From a virus, in the IMG/VR virus record IMGVR_UViG_3300007734_000760, positions 1 through 64,000 of that record: DNA of 64,000 nucleotides, one strand, 5' to 3'. This document shows, in pieces, positions 15,405 to 25,119 of the stretch. The notes beneath the pieces are model-generated. The model was not told where the DNA came from. It searched no databases and worked only from the letters and a program-made list of their open reading frames with translations. Position 1 is the first letter of the stretch; each line of letters starts with the position of its first letter. Position numbers and translations under genes: made by a program.

Positions 15405-16094
15405 TTAGTTATTTATTTGTTTCCAATTAATAGTTGGACTTAATAGTCCATCCATACAGTGTGTTGATAAACCAGGCATTGGAGTTAATATAAATCTTTC
15501 TTTATGTTCATTAAGATAAAGCCATTTATTATGATCTCCAATTACTTTAGTGTGTATGTCATAATCTTCTAAAAATATTTTTTTAGGAACAACATATGAA
15601 CCACAAGTGCTAGGAGTAGTTCTCCAATGATGAGTTTCAGTAACAATTATTTTTGAAGATAAATCATCATATAATGGTAAAAAATATTTATCATTATGAT
15701 CGTATAAACTAGTATATCCTAAATTTGAAAATGTATTATATAATTCATGTATTTTTTCAACCCAATTATTTAAATGTAAATAATCATTTTCAAGAAAATA
15801 AAATAAATCTTTATCTTCCATATTTTTAGATAAATCTTTAGCTATTTTATACATTTCCATAGCTGCACTTTCCATTGTACCACCTTGTATTTCATGAAGG
15901 GTGTAAAAGTTTTTATAACTATTTATCCAATTTTGATCTACTCTACCTCGAGTCACATCATATACAACATGAATTTCTACTTCTGATGCTGTTAGGATTA
16001 AATTTTTAAAACACTTTTCAAAATCAAACCATTGAGGTCTCATTTTATAATCTGTTCCAGACACATTTAAGTGACTATATAATATTTTTATCAT
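15405..16094 (-). CDS. Glycosyltransferase-like protein, 229 aa
   Basis: IEVHVVYDV-type strand, FLENDYLHL (a possible metal-binding motif) and a conserved-looking THHWRTTPSTCGSYV stretch suggest a GT-A-like enzyme. It is packed in the carbohydrate cassette and overlaps the PhyH gene by four bases. The family is not named with confidence; similar proteins occur in surface-polysaccharide clusters. Confidence 0.6.
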   Translation of the reverse strand: MIKILYSHLNVSGTDYKMRPQWFDFEKCFKNLILTASEVEIHVVYDVTRGRVDQNWINSYKNFYTLHEIQGGTMESAAMEMYKIAKDLSKNMEDKDLFYFLENDYLHLNNWVEKIHELYNTFSNLGYTSLYDHNDKYFLPLYDDLSSKIIVTETHHWRTTPSTCGSYVVPKKIFLEDYDIHTKVIGDHNKWLYLNEHKERFILTPMPGLSTHCMDGLLSPTINWKQINN

Positions 16095-16855
16095 TTTGTT
16101 ACAGGTTTATAAATATATGGGTTTGGATAACCACGATTAATAAAATCTTGTTCTAACATATCTGTATATCTAAAATGACAAGACCATCTAATAGAATCAT
16201 CTAATATGTCTCCTGATTTATGTACTAACATAGTTGAAAATATTACTATGTCTCCTACTTCTAATTCAGGTTGAATTGATTCTCCTTTATATTCTACTTG
16301 AGCAAATCCTCCATTTGTTTTAAAAGGTAATACTCCATTTTTATGAGAACCAGGATAAATAATTATACTTCCATTTTTTATATTTGCATCAACTAATGGA
16401 ACCCATATTACTAATGAATTAAGAGATGCTTCCATTGATGACCAATCTTGATGATTTGGTGTTTTATAATATACTTCTTCTTTAGCTAGTTCAGGATGAT
16501 TAAAAAATAAAACAGGTCTAGTACACATATTAGGAAACTCAATTCCTAATTCTTCTAAATATGTTATTAACTCAGGATCTGATGCTAGTTGATATAATGG
16601 AATTAATCCAGTTTGAATTAATTTTCCACAGTTTTTAAAAATTTCTTCATGTTCATTAAATAAACGAACCATATTGTCTTTAAATTCTTCTTTATATCCA
16701 AACGTATCAAATTGAATTTGAAAAATAGCTTCTGCTGATTTTCTTATGTTTGTGACAAAGTCTTTGTTAAGAAATTTTTTAAAAATTACATAACCATCTT
16801 TATCTAATTGGCTGCGTAGCATATCCAATCCCTGTTTTTCCGAAGTTGTTTCCAT
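16091..16855 (-). CDS. PhyH family Fe(II)/2-oxoglutarate dioxygenase
   Basis: Phytanoyl-CoA dioxygenase fold: iron ligands HQD (His135, Asp137) and His212, with Arg223 placed to hold 2-oxoglutarate; WVPLVDANIKNGSI and PGSHK are family signatures. It hydroxylates an unknown substrate, here probably a sugar or lipid-linked intermediate. An inner start at 16822 is possible, since the first residues overlap the upstream propeller gene by 56 bases. Confidence 0.83.
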   Translation of the reverse strand: METTSEKQGLDMLRSQLDKDGYVIFKKFLNKDFVTNIRKSAEAIFQIQFDTFGYKEEFKDNMVRLFNEHEEIFKNCGKLIQTGLIPLYQLASDPELITYLEELGIEFPNMCTRPVLFFNHPELAKEEVYYKTPNHQDWSSMEASLNSLVIWVPLVDANIKNGSIIIYPGSHKNGVLPFKTNGGFAQVEYKGESIQPELEVGDIVIFSTMLVHKSGDILDDSIRWSCHFRYTDMLEQDFINRGYPNPYIYKPVTK

Positions 16856-17678
16856 TGTAAAACATTATTAAATTATTATTTTCTTTTATTATATATGGGT
16901 AAGCTACCATTTCTGAGTCCCATCCTTCTTGAGATATATCTAAATCAACATTTTTATCTCTAATCCATTTATCTCCTATTAATGTAGCGGTTTTAATTTT
17001 ATAAGATTCTTTTGGATTATTCCTATAATATACTTTACCTCTAACTGAAAACCAAGCTTTATTATCTATTTTTTGAAAAGACGCTATTCCTCCTTCATTT
17101 TCTTCTAACGGAATAATTATTTTATTAGTTGGTATCCAATCTATTCCATTACTTGAAGTGGCTGATTTAATATCATAAATTGGTTCTAAATTTTCAGTCC
17201 ATTCTCTACATGATAAATAATACATTGTCCATTTGTTATTTTCTTTAAATACTTTAGCTGTACCAATAAAACCTGGTTCTAAATAACTAGAATTAAAAAT
17301 AGGTCCATCAGACATTTTTTTCCAATTAACTCCATTATCTTTACTTATTGCTAAACCTAATGTATTATGAAATGGTACATCTTTTCTTAATGACCAACCT
17401 ATATAATAAAGATATTTAGTTCCATCTTCTAAAGTTACAATGTCTGTAGGCATAACTCCATAATGATCAAACATTCCGGGTTTGCCTAAAGGAATATTAA
17501 TTTCAATGGGATGAAGATATTGTTTTAAATTATCTTTAAAAACTGAAATAGACATAGGAATGCTACATCCGTTTTTATTTCTAGTTGAATAGTATATTTT
17601 ATATGTATCAAAATAAACATCTACAACTGGGAGTTGAGCATGATGTTCATTAAATATATTTCCATGCTTTATCCACAT
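16800..17678 (-). CDS. GH43/GH117-like five-bladed propeller protein
   Basis: The start at 17678 is chosen because its ATG overlaps the stop of the acyltransferase (TAATG). Repeated blades are visible (DIVTLEDGTKYLYYIGW, LGLAISKDNGVNW, MYYLSCREW, SATSSNGIDWIP, LIMFYNGNN), typical of beta-propeller glycosidases. Similar proteins sit in O-antigen loci where they may act on, or be scaffolds for, unusual sugars. Catalytic residues are not certain. Confidence 0.7.
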   Translation of the reverse strand: MWIKHGNIFNEHHAQLPVVDVYFDTYKIYYSTRNKNGCSIPMSISVFKDNLKQYLHPIEINIPLGKPGMFDHYGVMPTDIVTLEDGTKYLYYIGWSLRKDVPFHNTLGLAISKDNGVNWKKMSDGPIFNSSYLEPGFIGTAKVFKENNKWTMYYLSCREWTENLEPIYDIKSATSSNGIDWIPTNKIIIPLEENEGGIASFQKIDNKAWFSVRGKVYYRNNPKESYKIKTATLIGDKWIRDKNVDLDISQEGWDSEMVAYPYIIKENNNLIMFYNGNNFGKTGIGYATQPIR

Positions 17679-18283
17679 TATTTTTTCTTTGCTGGTGAGC
17701 CAATCCATATTTCATTATCAGGAACACTTTTAGTAACTAATGAACCCATTCCTATAATACTATTTTCTCCAATTGTAATTCCATCTCTAAGTGTTGAGTT
17801 AACTCCTAAAAATGCTCCATTTTTAATGTGACAGTGTCCTGACATTACTACATGAGAAGTAAAGAAAACATTATCTTCAATTATACTGTGATGTCCAATG
17901 TGGTTACCACTCCATAATATGACATTATCTCCTATTGTTGTAAATGGCTGTAATGTATTATTTTCTAATATAAAGCAATTTTTTCCAATTGAAGAAGCAT
18001 AATTAGTACAATTTGGAGAAATATAAGATGTAAATTCATATCCTTTTTTTATTCCTTCATTATAAATTTTTTCTCTTAATTTATTATCTGTTACAGGAGC
18101 AAATAAGTAGTAATCTGAAGGTGGATAATGTTGTTCTAACTCTTCAAATGGTACAACAGGTAATTCATGAAATTCATTTTGGGTTAAATACTCTTTATTA
18201 ACAGTAAATGCTTCTAAATTATCCATGTAAAACCAAGCTAACTCAGCTAAATCATTTATACCAAATATAATTATTTTCTTCAT
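17678..18283 (-). CDS. NeuD/PglD-type acyltransferase, 201 aa
   Basis: An N-terminal Rossmann-like part (IIIFGINDLAELAWF) is followed from about residue 90 by left-handed beta-helix hexapeptides (NHIGHHSIIEDNVFF, GITIGENSIIGMGSLV) ending WIGSPAKK. This is the architecture of NeuD/PglD acetyltransferases, which use acetyl-CoA to acetylate amino sugars. Together with the DegT-like protein it suggests an N-acylated amino sugar. Confidence 0.85.
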   Translation of the reverse strand: MKKIIIFGINDLAELAWFYMDNLEAFTVNKEYLTQNEFHELPVVPFEELEQHYPPSDYYLFAPVTDNKLREKIYNEGIKKGYEFTSYISPNCTNYASSIGKNCFILENNTLQPFTTIGDNVILWSGNHIGHHSIIEDNVFFTSHVVMSGHCHIKNGAFLGVNSTLRDGITIGENSIIGMGSLVTKSVPDNEIWIGSPAKKK

Positions 18284-19059
18284 AATTCGTTGTATCCTTT
18301 TTTCATTTCAATTCCTTCATATTCAGATAAATAAGGAACAGAAGCAAATCCTAAAATTGATTTTTCTTTTTGTGATAATTGATTTTTAATTTCTTCAGGC
18401 AATGCTTTAGTTATATCAAAATGTTGTTTAATCCACCATCTTGTAAATGTAGCTATAATTGTCCATCTAGTATCCTCTGTTTTATTATTTGTTGTGCCAT
18501 GCCAAATTCTACTATCCCAAATAGCTATATCTCCAGCTTTTAATAATAATGGAGTAGCATCATTAAATTTAGTATTATCAGCATATTTTCCAATTTGGTG
18601 AGAACCTGGAATGACTACTGTACATCCATTTTCTATAGACATATCTTCAAGTACAATTACCATTTGCATAGCTATTACTTCTTCTCCTTGATATGGTATA
18701 AATGAATCTATATGTAATGGTAAAGCTGAGTTGCTTGATCTGGCTCCAAATGATCTTAAAATGTAATTTGGTTGATCTTGTGGAATTTGTTTATACCATT
18801 TATCATTTAGATGTTTAATTAATATATGTTCTATTTCTTTATTATCAAATAATAATTTAATAAAATTAATATCTTTATTTTGAAGATTATAAACATTAGG
18901 TTGATTAGTGTTTAAATATGGAGTATCTTGACAAATTTTATCTTTTGTTTCTTTATATAATTCTTTAATTTTAGTTAAAAAATTATTTACTTGATTTTGA
19001 GATAACACTTGAGGTAATACACAATATCCATCTTTTTTTATTTGTTCTAAATAATTCAT
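18280..19059 (-). CDS. PhyH family dioxygenase (second copy)
   Basis: A complete Fe(II)/2-oxoglutarate oxygenase: HID (His116, Asp118), His187 and Arg198, with PGSHQIG and AGDIAIWDSRIWHG. It is only distantly like the first PhyH protein, so it is not a recent duplication and probably has another substrate. It overlaps the acyltransferase by four bases. Confidence 0.85.
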   Translation of the reverse strand: MNYLEQIKKDGYCVLPQVLSQNQVNNFLTKIKELYKETKDKICQDTPYLNTNQPNVYNLQNKDINFIKLLFDNKEIEHILIKHLNDKWYKQIPQDQPNYILRSFGARSSNSALPLHIDSFIPYQGEEVIAMQMVIVLEDMSIENGCTVVIPGSHQIGKYADNTKFNDATPLLLKAGDIAIWDSRIWHGTTNNKTEDTRWTIIATFTRWWIKQHFDITKALPEEIKNQLSQKEKSILGFASVPYLSEYEGIEMKKGYNEL

Positions 19060-19062
19060 ATT

Positions 19063-19689
19063 TTAATTTTTATAAACATAAACTGTGTATTCATATAATC
19101 CATAATTGTTTTTAATTACAAAATTACGAGATAAATTATCTACTAACCACTGTCCTAATTGATCTATTGAAACATGAAATAAATCATCTCTTTCCCAATC
19201 AACTAATTTAGACATAACATTAAATGCTATTCCTTTATTTGTTTTAGTCCAAAGTTTTTCTAATGTGCTACACATAAAATTAGTCATTTCTTCTTGTGTA
19301 AGAGTATCTTTAACTGTAAATGTACCATTACATATTATGTAATCAAAATTTAAATCAAAAAGATTTTTATGTATGTCAGAATTAATCCATGTTGTTTTAG
19401 GATATTTTTCTTCAGCAATTTTAAGTACTTCTTTATTAATATCTAAACCTGTATATTCTACTAGTTTTTCATGTTCTTTAATCCATTTATAAAATCCTCC
19501 ATATCCACATCCAAAATCTAAAACTGTAGTATTTGGAGTTATTTGTGTAGGATATTTAATTAAATCAAACATTACTTCATATCTTTTATTTAGATTTATT
19601 TGGTTATCCCAAGCTAATCCTTCAGGTGTTTCACCATGTTTGTTAAATGCTTTATTATAATAGTCTGCTATTTTGTTATATGAGTTCAT
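19063..19689 (-). CDS. Class I SAM methyltransferase, 208 aa
   Basis: VLDFGCGYGG (57-66) is motif I for S-adenosylmethionine, GLDINKEVLKIAEE is motif II and FDYIICNGTF is motif III. The start MNSYNKIADYYNKAF is common in sugar-cluster methyltransferases. It probably methylates a sugar or lipid carrier intermediate. Confidence 0.82.
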   Translation of the reverse strand: MNSYNKIADYYNKAFNKHGETPEGLAWDNQINLNKRYEVMFDLIKYPTQITPNTTVLDFGCGYGGFYKWIKEHEKLVEYTGLDINKEVLKIAEEKYPKTTWINSDIHKNLFDLNFDYIICNGTFTVKDTLTQEEMTNFMCSTLEKLWTKTNKGIAFNVMSKLVDWERDDLFHVSIDQLGQWLVDNLSRNFVIKNNYGLYEYTVYVYKN

Positions 19690-20335
19690 AATTATTTAAT
19701 TCTTGTTTTATTAATTCTTTATCATATTTAAAAAGTAAATCAAGAATAGAAGTTGTTGGTAACTCAGATTTATTTTTTATAAATTTAAGATCTATATTTT
19801 GAGAAGCAAAATTCTCTTTATTATAAAGACTCTGTCCTCCAATAGCATTAATATAATTGTCTCCTTTAAAATGTTTTACTATATCTTGTAATCCTTCATT
19901 TTTCTTTCTAGTAGTTATACCTTCTGATGAATCAATAATTTTAGTTTTAATATCTAAATATTTACAAATTCTTTTAATGTAAAATAAATTAATTTGAGAA
20001 ATAGAATGTCCTAAACTATTTGTATCGGTAGTAAAAATTTGTTGAACTATATTTTTATAGTTTTCTTCTTTACTATATAAATGATGAATAGTTTTAGGAA
20101 AATTAATTATAAATTTATCATCTGATTTTACTATTACTTCATTACATTTTTTATTTTGACTACCTCCAATAACTGGAACTGACATTTGAACATTATTTTT
20201 TAAAGTATTTCTAGTCATGTAACTTGCTTTCATAAACGAAACATGATCTAAATTTACATATATGTCAACAGCATTTATAAGTTGAAAATAACCTATATAA
20301 GGAAAAAAATATGGTTGCATTATGCCTATAGTCAT
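19676..20335 (-). CDS. WbqC-like family protein, 219 aa
   Basis: The start TIGIMQPYFFPYIGYFQLI is the hallmark of the WbqC-like family, found in O-antigen clusters beside DegT-type aminotransferases. Its reaction is not well established. It overlaps the methyltransferase gene by 14 bases and the DegT-like gene by one, so all three are likely co-translated. Confidence 0.85.
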   Translation of the reverse strand: MTIGIMQPYFFPYIGYFQLINAVDIYVNLDHVSFMKASYMTRNTLKNNVQMSVPVIGGSQNKKCNEVIVKSDDKFIINFPKTIHHLYSKEENYKNIVQQIFTTDTNSLGHSISQINLFYIKRICKYLDIKTKIIDSSEGITTRKKNEGLQDIVKHFKGDNYINAIGGQSLYNKENFASQNIDLKFIKNKSELPTTSILDLLFKYDKELIKQELNNYELI

Positions 20336-20988
20336 TATCTATTAGCTTTAGTGTATATTTCAAATTGACTTAAATCAGGATATGGTAATTCTTTATCTGG
20401 TATGTTAATTGGTTTTCCATCTTTATAAAATCCACTCATTAATATTAATCCCCTAACTGCTAACTCAGGATTTAAATAAAAATTCCATCCAAGCATATCT
20501 AAATTATCTTCCATATATGGAATTTCTCTACGTCCTGAAAATCTAGCTCGTTTAAACCAAGCTGCTGCTTCAGCATTATCACAAAGAATAGCTCCTGCTT
20601 TACTTCCCATTTTAAAGTTTTTTAACCCTCCAGTCATTGAAATACACATAAATGTTCCTGGTTTGTACATATTATGAGTAAAACATAAAGCTGAATCCCA
20701 AACATTTGATCCTTCTAATTGATATGCTCCTTTAAGTGTTTTTTTAGTAGGAGGATAAAAATCAACTTTTAATCCATTTCTAATAATTTCAGGTGGTACA
20801 CCTGGATATGTTCGAGCTGGAATCCTAATAGTATCTGCTGTTAATGTTTTAGCAATATTTTTTTCATAATGTAAACATAAAAATAAAGCATTACAAGCAT
20901 TATCTATAGTTACTACATATGGTGCTCCTGTATAATCTGATAGTGCTTCTTCAAATTCTTCAGTTATTCTATATACTCCTTTACTCAT
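20335..20988 (-). CDS. DegT/AHBA-synthase-like protein, truncated
   Basis: The N-terminal and middle parts resemble PLP-dependent sugar aminotransferases: FEEALSDYTGAPYVVTIDNAC, RIPARTYPGVP, and SMTGGLKNFKMGSKAGAIL where the Schiff-base lysine is normally found. Only 217 residues exist against about 370 usual, so the C-terminal small domain is missing. It may be a reduced enzyme or a partner protein; activity cannot be assumed. Confidence 0.75.
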   Translation of the reverse strand: MSKGVYRITEEFEEALSDYTGAPYVVTIDNACNALFLCLHYEKNIAKTLTADTIRIPARTYPGVPPEIIRNGLKVDFYPPTKKTLKGAYQLEGSNVWDSALCFTHNMYKPGTFMCISMTGGLKNFKMGSKAGAILCDNAEAAAWFKRARFSGRREIPYMEDNLDMLGWNFYLNPELAVRGLILMSGFYKDGKPINIPDKELPYPDLSQFEIYTKANR

Positions 20989-20991
20989 ATT

Positions 20992-21705
20992 TTATTTTTT
21001 AATTATTGAGGATGTTATACTTCTTTTTTTAAATTGAGGTTCTTGTTTAGGATTAAAACGATTATGAATATCTATAGTTTCAATATTATCATTTAAATAT
21101 TTATTTTGTTCATCTGTTAAATAAACACTTTTTAAAGATTCCATTAAATAAAATAAAGTAGTATTTTTTCTATTTTCTTGTATGTCTAATTGTTTACCAT
21201 AAAGTGGATATCCGCTATCTGCTAATGATGTGTGTAAATCTTCAATTATGTAAATACCTTTAGATTTTAATAACGGGAAAAAATAAGCTAAAGTAATTTG
21301 TTGATCACGCATATGATGACTACCATCATCAATTATAATATCAAACTCATAACCATTTAATTTACATTGATTAACAAAATTAACTAACTCAGATTCATTT
21401 GATTGATCTAATTGAAAAACATGAACTCTATCGTTAGAAAGATCTCGTTCATCATTTATGTCTAAAGCTATGATAGTAGCTTTTGGAAAATATTCATACC
21501 ACATTTTTAATGATCCACCACCACAAACTCCAATTTCTAATATTAAAACTGGTTTATCTCTTAAAGGTGATAATAATTTATCATAATAGTAAGTGTAACT
21601 ATGACCTGCGTTACGTTGAGTACCTTTATCTATTCCATCTGATCCTTCATCTTGGGCTTTAAAAAGAATAGGACAATCAGCAATTTCAGTTAATGTTTTA
21701 TTCAT
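20992..21705 (-). CDS. SAM methyltransferase, cephalosporin-hydroxylase/MycE-like
   Basis: ILEIGVCGGGSLKMW binds S-adenosylmethionine, ALDINDE is the acidic loop and IIDDGSHHM is typical of MycE/TylF-like sugar O-methyltransferases, where the Asp and His pair bind metal and substrate. RNAGHSYTYYYDKLL at the start fits too. It probably O-methylates a sugar. Confidence 0.8.
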   Translation of the reverse strand: MNKTLTEIADCPILFKAQDEGSDGIDKGTQRNAGHSYTYYYDKLLSPLRDKPVLILEIGVCGGGSLKMWYEYFPKATIIALDINDERDLSNDRVHVFQLDQSNESELVNFVNQCKLNGYEFDIIIDDGSHHMRDQQITLAYFFPLLKSKGIYIIEDLHTSLADSGYPLYGKQLDIQENRKNTTLFYLMESLKSVYLTDEQNKYLNDNIETIDIHNRFNPKQEPQFKKRSITSSIIKK

Positions 21706-21724
21706 AATTTATTTGTTAAATATA

Positions 21725-22603
21725 TTAATTATTTAATGAGTTTTCAAACTTAATTAACTCTTTTTGAAAACTTTCATGAGCTATTTTTTTAAATTCTTCT
21801 TGTTTATTTATTACTGTTAAAAATTCTTTATATGGATTAAATCTATATAAGTGATCTTCTACTATAATTTCATTTTCTATAACATATTGAGTGACTCCTA
21901 AACCTTTTTGTTGCATCATATGTGAACAATACATTATAAATGTATCTTCTAATCCATAATGTCCTAATGATTCAGGTATTCCTATTTTTTTAGCTAATTG
22001 AGTACTAATTACTGTAGCCCATCCTCCTCCAAATTTAAATCCATCTATAGGTTTAATCATTACATCATTTGATAAACGTTGAAAATGTTTGTAAGGATCT
22101 CTACTTTGAAAATGAATACCATCATTTTTAAATTCATTATTAACAATTGGATCCCAACTATTATCCCACATTGGAGTTGTTTGAGGTGTTAATATAAAAT
22201 ATGGATTTTCATTTTTTAATGTTTCAACAGCATTATATGTAAAATAAAGTAATGTGTTATTAAAGAAAATATCTGTGTCTAAAATTAGTAAAGCATCAGA
22301 TTCTGTTTCTTGAATTGATTTTCTTCTATGTGATACACATCCTTGAATTGTTCCATCTTCATTTACTTCAAATTTAGTATCAGCCCAAGTTTTAGTTAAT
22401 TGTTCTAATTGATCAAATTTATTTATAAAAAATGATTTAGGTAAAATTGAAGTGTTCCAATCAACTAAATTACAATTTAAAACAACATCTACTAATATTT
22501 TTTCATCATTAATTAAATAATTAGAATTATATTTTAAACGAATTAAAAGTTGTTCTAATTGATCTATTTCATGCGGAAGAGTATGTATTAATACTTGAAT
22601 CAT
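21725..22603 (-). CDS. Glycosyltransferase-like protein, 292 aa
   Basis: ALLILDTDIFF carries a DxD motif, GCVSHRRKSI and GGGWATVISTQLAKK are donor and acceptor-side segments of GT-A enzymes. The substrate is unknown. It overlaps the GT10-like gene by four bases. Confidence 0.68.
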   Translation of the reverse strand: MIQVLIHTLPHEIDQLEQLLIRLKYNSNYLINDEKILVDVVLNCNLVDWNTSILPKSFFINKFDQLEQLTKTWADTKFEVNEDGTIQGCVSHRRKSIQETESDALLILDTDIFFNNTLLYFTYNAVETLKNENPYFILTPQTTPMWDNSWDPIVNNEFKNDGIHFQSRDPYKHFQRLSNDVMIKPIDGFKFGGGWATVISTQLAKKIGIPESLGHYGLEDTFIMYCSHMMQQKGLGVTQYVIENEIIVEDHLYRFNPYKEFLTVINKQEEFKKIAHESFQKELIKFENSLNN

Positions 22604-23418
22604 AAATTATTTAATTTAAATATTTTTTCTATTTTATTTACAATACTTTGTTCATAATTAATATACTGTAGTGCTATTTGGTAATTATCTTCTATAGCTT
22701 CTTTATGAGAATTATAATAATCAGGAGTTAATCCGTTTGATAAGTAAATTAAATCATCTACATTTTTAAATGGAATTATTCCAGACGGATTAAAAAATTC
22801 AAAAATATCTGAACATCCCCAATATATAGGAATAGTTTTCATTAAAAAGCAATCTAATATCTTTTCACTAAAATAACCTCTATGAGAAAAATTTTCAATT
22901 ACTATTCCAAATTGTGAATTTCCAAATACTGTTTCTTTACCAATACGTGCATCATCTTCATTATGTCTATCTCCTATTGTTTTATAAAAATTAGTAGGTG
23001 TTTTAAATTCATTTTCTCTAACTAAAATTTCATGACGCATTTGATGTCCATAAGATTTTAATAAAACACCACATAAATGAGCTAATTCAAATTTTTTATC
23101 ATGCTCTTTTTCATACTGATCTGGTTTAAACCAAGTTTGTCCAAATGGAAAAAATAAAGCATTATCACAAGTATTTAATATTTTATCATTCCAAGTTAAT
23201 ATAGCTTGAAACATATTTTTATTTTGAATAGTCCAATCATGTAAATTAAAATATTCATTTGGTTCAGCTAGTACTATTATATTAATAGAAGAAAAATCAT
23301 CTTGTTTTTGAGGAATTTCATCTACAAATAAAGAAAAATCTACATGTTTTAAATGTGATAATTTTTCCTCAAATGTTTTTGGATTAAAAAATTTGCTAAA
23401 TATTTTCATTATTTTCAT
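22600..23418 (-). CDS. GT10-like fucosyltransferase, 272 aa
   Basis: The C-terminal half shows GT10 features: FGIVIENFSHRGYFSEKILD, then KTIPIYWGCSDIFEFFNP. These correspond to the alpha-1,3-fucosyltransferase GDP-fucose site (EN...YxTEK, PxYWG). The N-terminal half is divergent, so the donor may not be GDP-fucose. It overlaps the next methyltransferase gene by 23 bases; an inner start at residue 4 is possible. Confidence 0.78.
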   Translation of the reverse strand: MKIMKIFSKFFNPKTFEEKLSHLKHVDFSLFVDEIPQKQDDFSSINIIVLAEPNEYFNLHDWTIQNKNMFQAILTWNDKILNTCDNALFFPFGQTWFKPDQYEKEHDKKFELAHLCGVLLKSYGHQMRHEILVRENEFKTPTNFYKTIGDRHNEDDARIGKETVFGNSQFGIVIENFSHRGYFSEKILDCFLMKTIPIYWGCSDIFEFFNPSGIIPFKNVDDLIYLSNGLTPDYYNSHKEAIEDNYQIALQYINYEQSIVNKIEKIFKLNNL

Positions 23419-23965
23419 TTAATAAAACAAACCAACATCCTTCAGATTCATAAATTGTTTTATTTTTAAAAAATTCATTAACTGCTCTTCTTACATCATC
23501 ACACCATGTATAATCATGTCCACCTATTATTCCTTCTTTTTTAACTTTAGGATACCAAGCATTAATATCTTTTTTAACACTTTCATAATCATGAGCCGCG
23601 TCAATAAAAACAAAATCTAATGAATTATCTTTATAAAATGCTGCTCCGTCCCAAGATAATGCTTTAACAGGATTTATTTGATGTTTTACAGGTTCTATAT
23701 TTTTTAAAAATACTTCATATAAGTTATCAAACATATGTAAAGGTATTTCTGTTTGTGAAGGAACAAAATCCCAAGTGTCTACACAATCAAATTTAATATT
23801 CTTTCCTGAGTTAATAATTTCTACAGCCATATAAGCTGCGCTCATTCCTTTCCAAGTACCTACTTCAACAAAGTGAGAGTTAGTTGGAAATTTATTTACT
23901 ATGTAAGTGTAAAGTTCAGGATATGTAAACCATTCTTCTCCTAAATTTTTATAAAAATGTTCCAT
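23396..23965 (-). CDS. SAM methyltransferase (Methyltransf_24 type)
   Basis: HFVEVGTWKGMSAAYMA is motif I and FVFIDAAHDYESVKKDI is the signature of this family, followed by GIIGGHDYTW. These enzymes methylate sugars or small molecules. Two bases separate it from the next methyltransferase upstream, so adjacent methylations may act in one pathway. Confidence 0.82.
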   Translation of the reverse strand: MEHFYKNLGEEWFTYPELYTYIVNKFPTNSHFVEVGTWKGMSAAYMAVEIINSGKNIKFDCVDTWDFVPSQTEIPLHMFDNLYEVFLKNIEPVKHQINPVKALSWDGAAFYKDNSLDFVFIDAAHDYESVKKDINAWYPKVKKEGIIGGHDYTWCDDVRRAVNEFFKNKTIYESEGCWFVLLNENNENI

Positions 23966-23966
23966 G

Positions 23967-24485
23967 TTATTTTATTGCTAATATATTTAAACTCATTAAT
24001 GTTCCACTTTTATCCATATGTGGTAAATATGATTTACTAAAATCATCTACTGGGTAATTTGATTCGTTCCAAGTCTCAATAGTTTTATATCCTATATCTC
24101 TTAAATCATTAGATAAAGTATGATAATCAAAAGTAATATAATGATAATTTTCATCATAATCTTGACCACCATAAAGTAATCCAATTAATGATTTTAAATC
24201 ACCGGTTTTAGTGTAATAAGAACAAATAGCACTAAAATTAGGAATTGCTAAACGTAATCGTCCTCCTGGTTTTAAAATTTCAAACCAACGTCTAAGTACT
24301 TCTTTATATTCCCATCTACCAAAATGTTCTAAAACATGACAAGCATATATTTCATCTACTGTATTTTCTTTATAATTTCGTAAAAAACGAATATTATTTA
24401 CTTCATCTACTCCAGGTAAATATCTAATATCAATGTTAGTATATCCACTAAGATGTTTTGTTCCGCAACCTAAATGTAACTTCAT
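23967..24485 (-). CDS. SAM methyltransferase (type 11), 172 aa
   Basis: MKLHLGCGTKHLSGYTNID is the shortened motif I of small type-11 methyltransferases, and IYACHVLEHFGRWE plus LKPGGRLRLAIPNF complete the fold. It overlaps the family 2 glycosyltransferase gene by four bases. Confidence 0.82.
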   Translation of the reverse strand: MKLHLGCGTKHLSGYTNIDIRYLPGVDEVNNIRFLRNYKENTVDEIYACHVLEHFGRWEYKEVLRRWFEILKPGGRLRLAIPNFSAICSYYTKTGDLKSLIGLLYGGQDYDENYHYITFDYHTLSNDLRDIGYKTIETWNESNYPVDDFSKSYLPHMDKSGTLMSLNILAIK

Positions 24486-25114
24486 AATGTATTATAATAA
24501 TTGTTTTGTTTTTCTTGTTTTTCTATTGTTTTGTGGTGTAATAAACAATACTCTACTGCTGATGGTAAGTTAGCATATGTATTAAATCCTGATAAGCGTT
24601 CATGTACTTTATTTACCCAAACAATTTTAGGATCGTTTTTATAAATTCTCCATTGATAATCAGGAAAATTTATCCATTTGTCTTGATTTACATTCCAACC
24701 CCATTTTTTAATATGATCTTGTGTTAATCCATCTACTGTATTAATTCTGGGAATTAAATAAACTTCATTATTGGGATTATATTCTAAAATATCAGGTAAG
24801 TTTTGAATTAGTATTTCACTAACCATCTCATCAGCGTCTATTTGAAAAATATAACTTCCTTTACAATAACTATTAAGTTTGTTTTTCCAATTTCCAAAAT
24901 GACCTTCAAACTCACTTCTCCAAACACACATATGATCATGATTATGACTTTCATACTGATACAGTAATGATATCATTTCATCATCTTCACCTCCTGGATT
25001 ATCAACTAAGACTACAATCTCATCTTGCTTTCTTTTATTAGCAAGAAGAAAATCAAGTAAGCGCTGAATCTCTATTAATTCATTGCATACTGTAATTGCA
25101 TAACTAATTTTCAT
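24482..25114 (-). CDS. Family 2 glycosyltransferase, 210 aa
   Basis: ISYAITVCNELIEIQRLL starts the GT-A fold; FQIDADEMVSE contains the DxD motif; VHERLSG is typical of the acceptor loop. It is the first gene behind a conserved promoter at 25120-25152, which probably reads through the whole cassette towards 13932. Confidence 0.85.
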   Translation of the reverse strand: MKISYAITVCNELIEIQRLLDFLLANKRKQDEIVVLVDNPGGEDDEMISLLYQYESHNHDHMCVWRSEFEGHFGNWKNKLNSYCKGSYIFQIDADEMVSEILIQNLPDILEYNPNNEVYLIPRINTVDGLTQDHIKKWGWNVNQDKWINFPDYQWRIYKNDPKIVWVNKVHERLSGFNTYANLPSAVEYCLLHHKTIEKQEKQNNYYNTL

Positions 25115-25119
25115 ATTAT

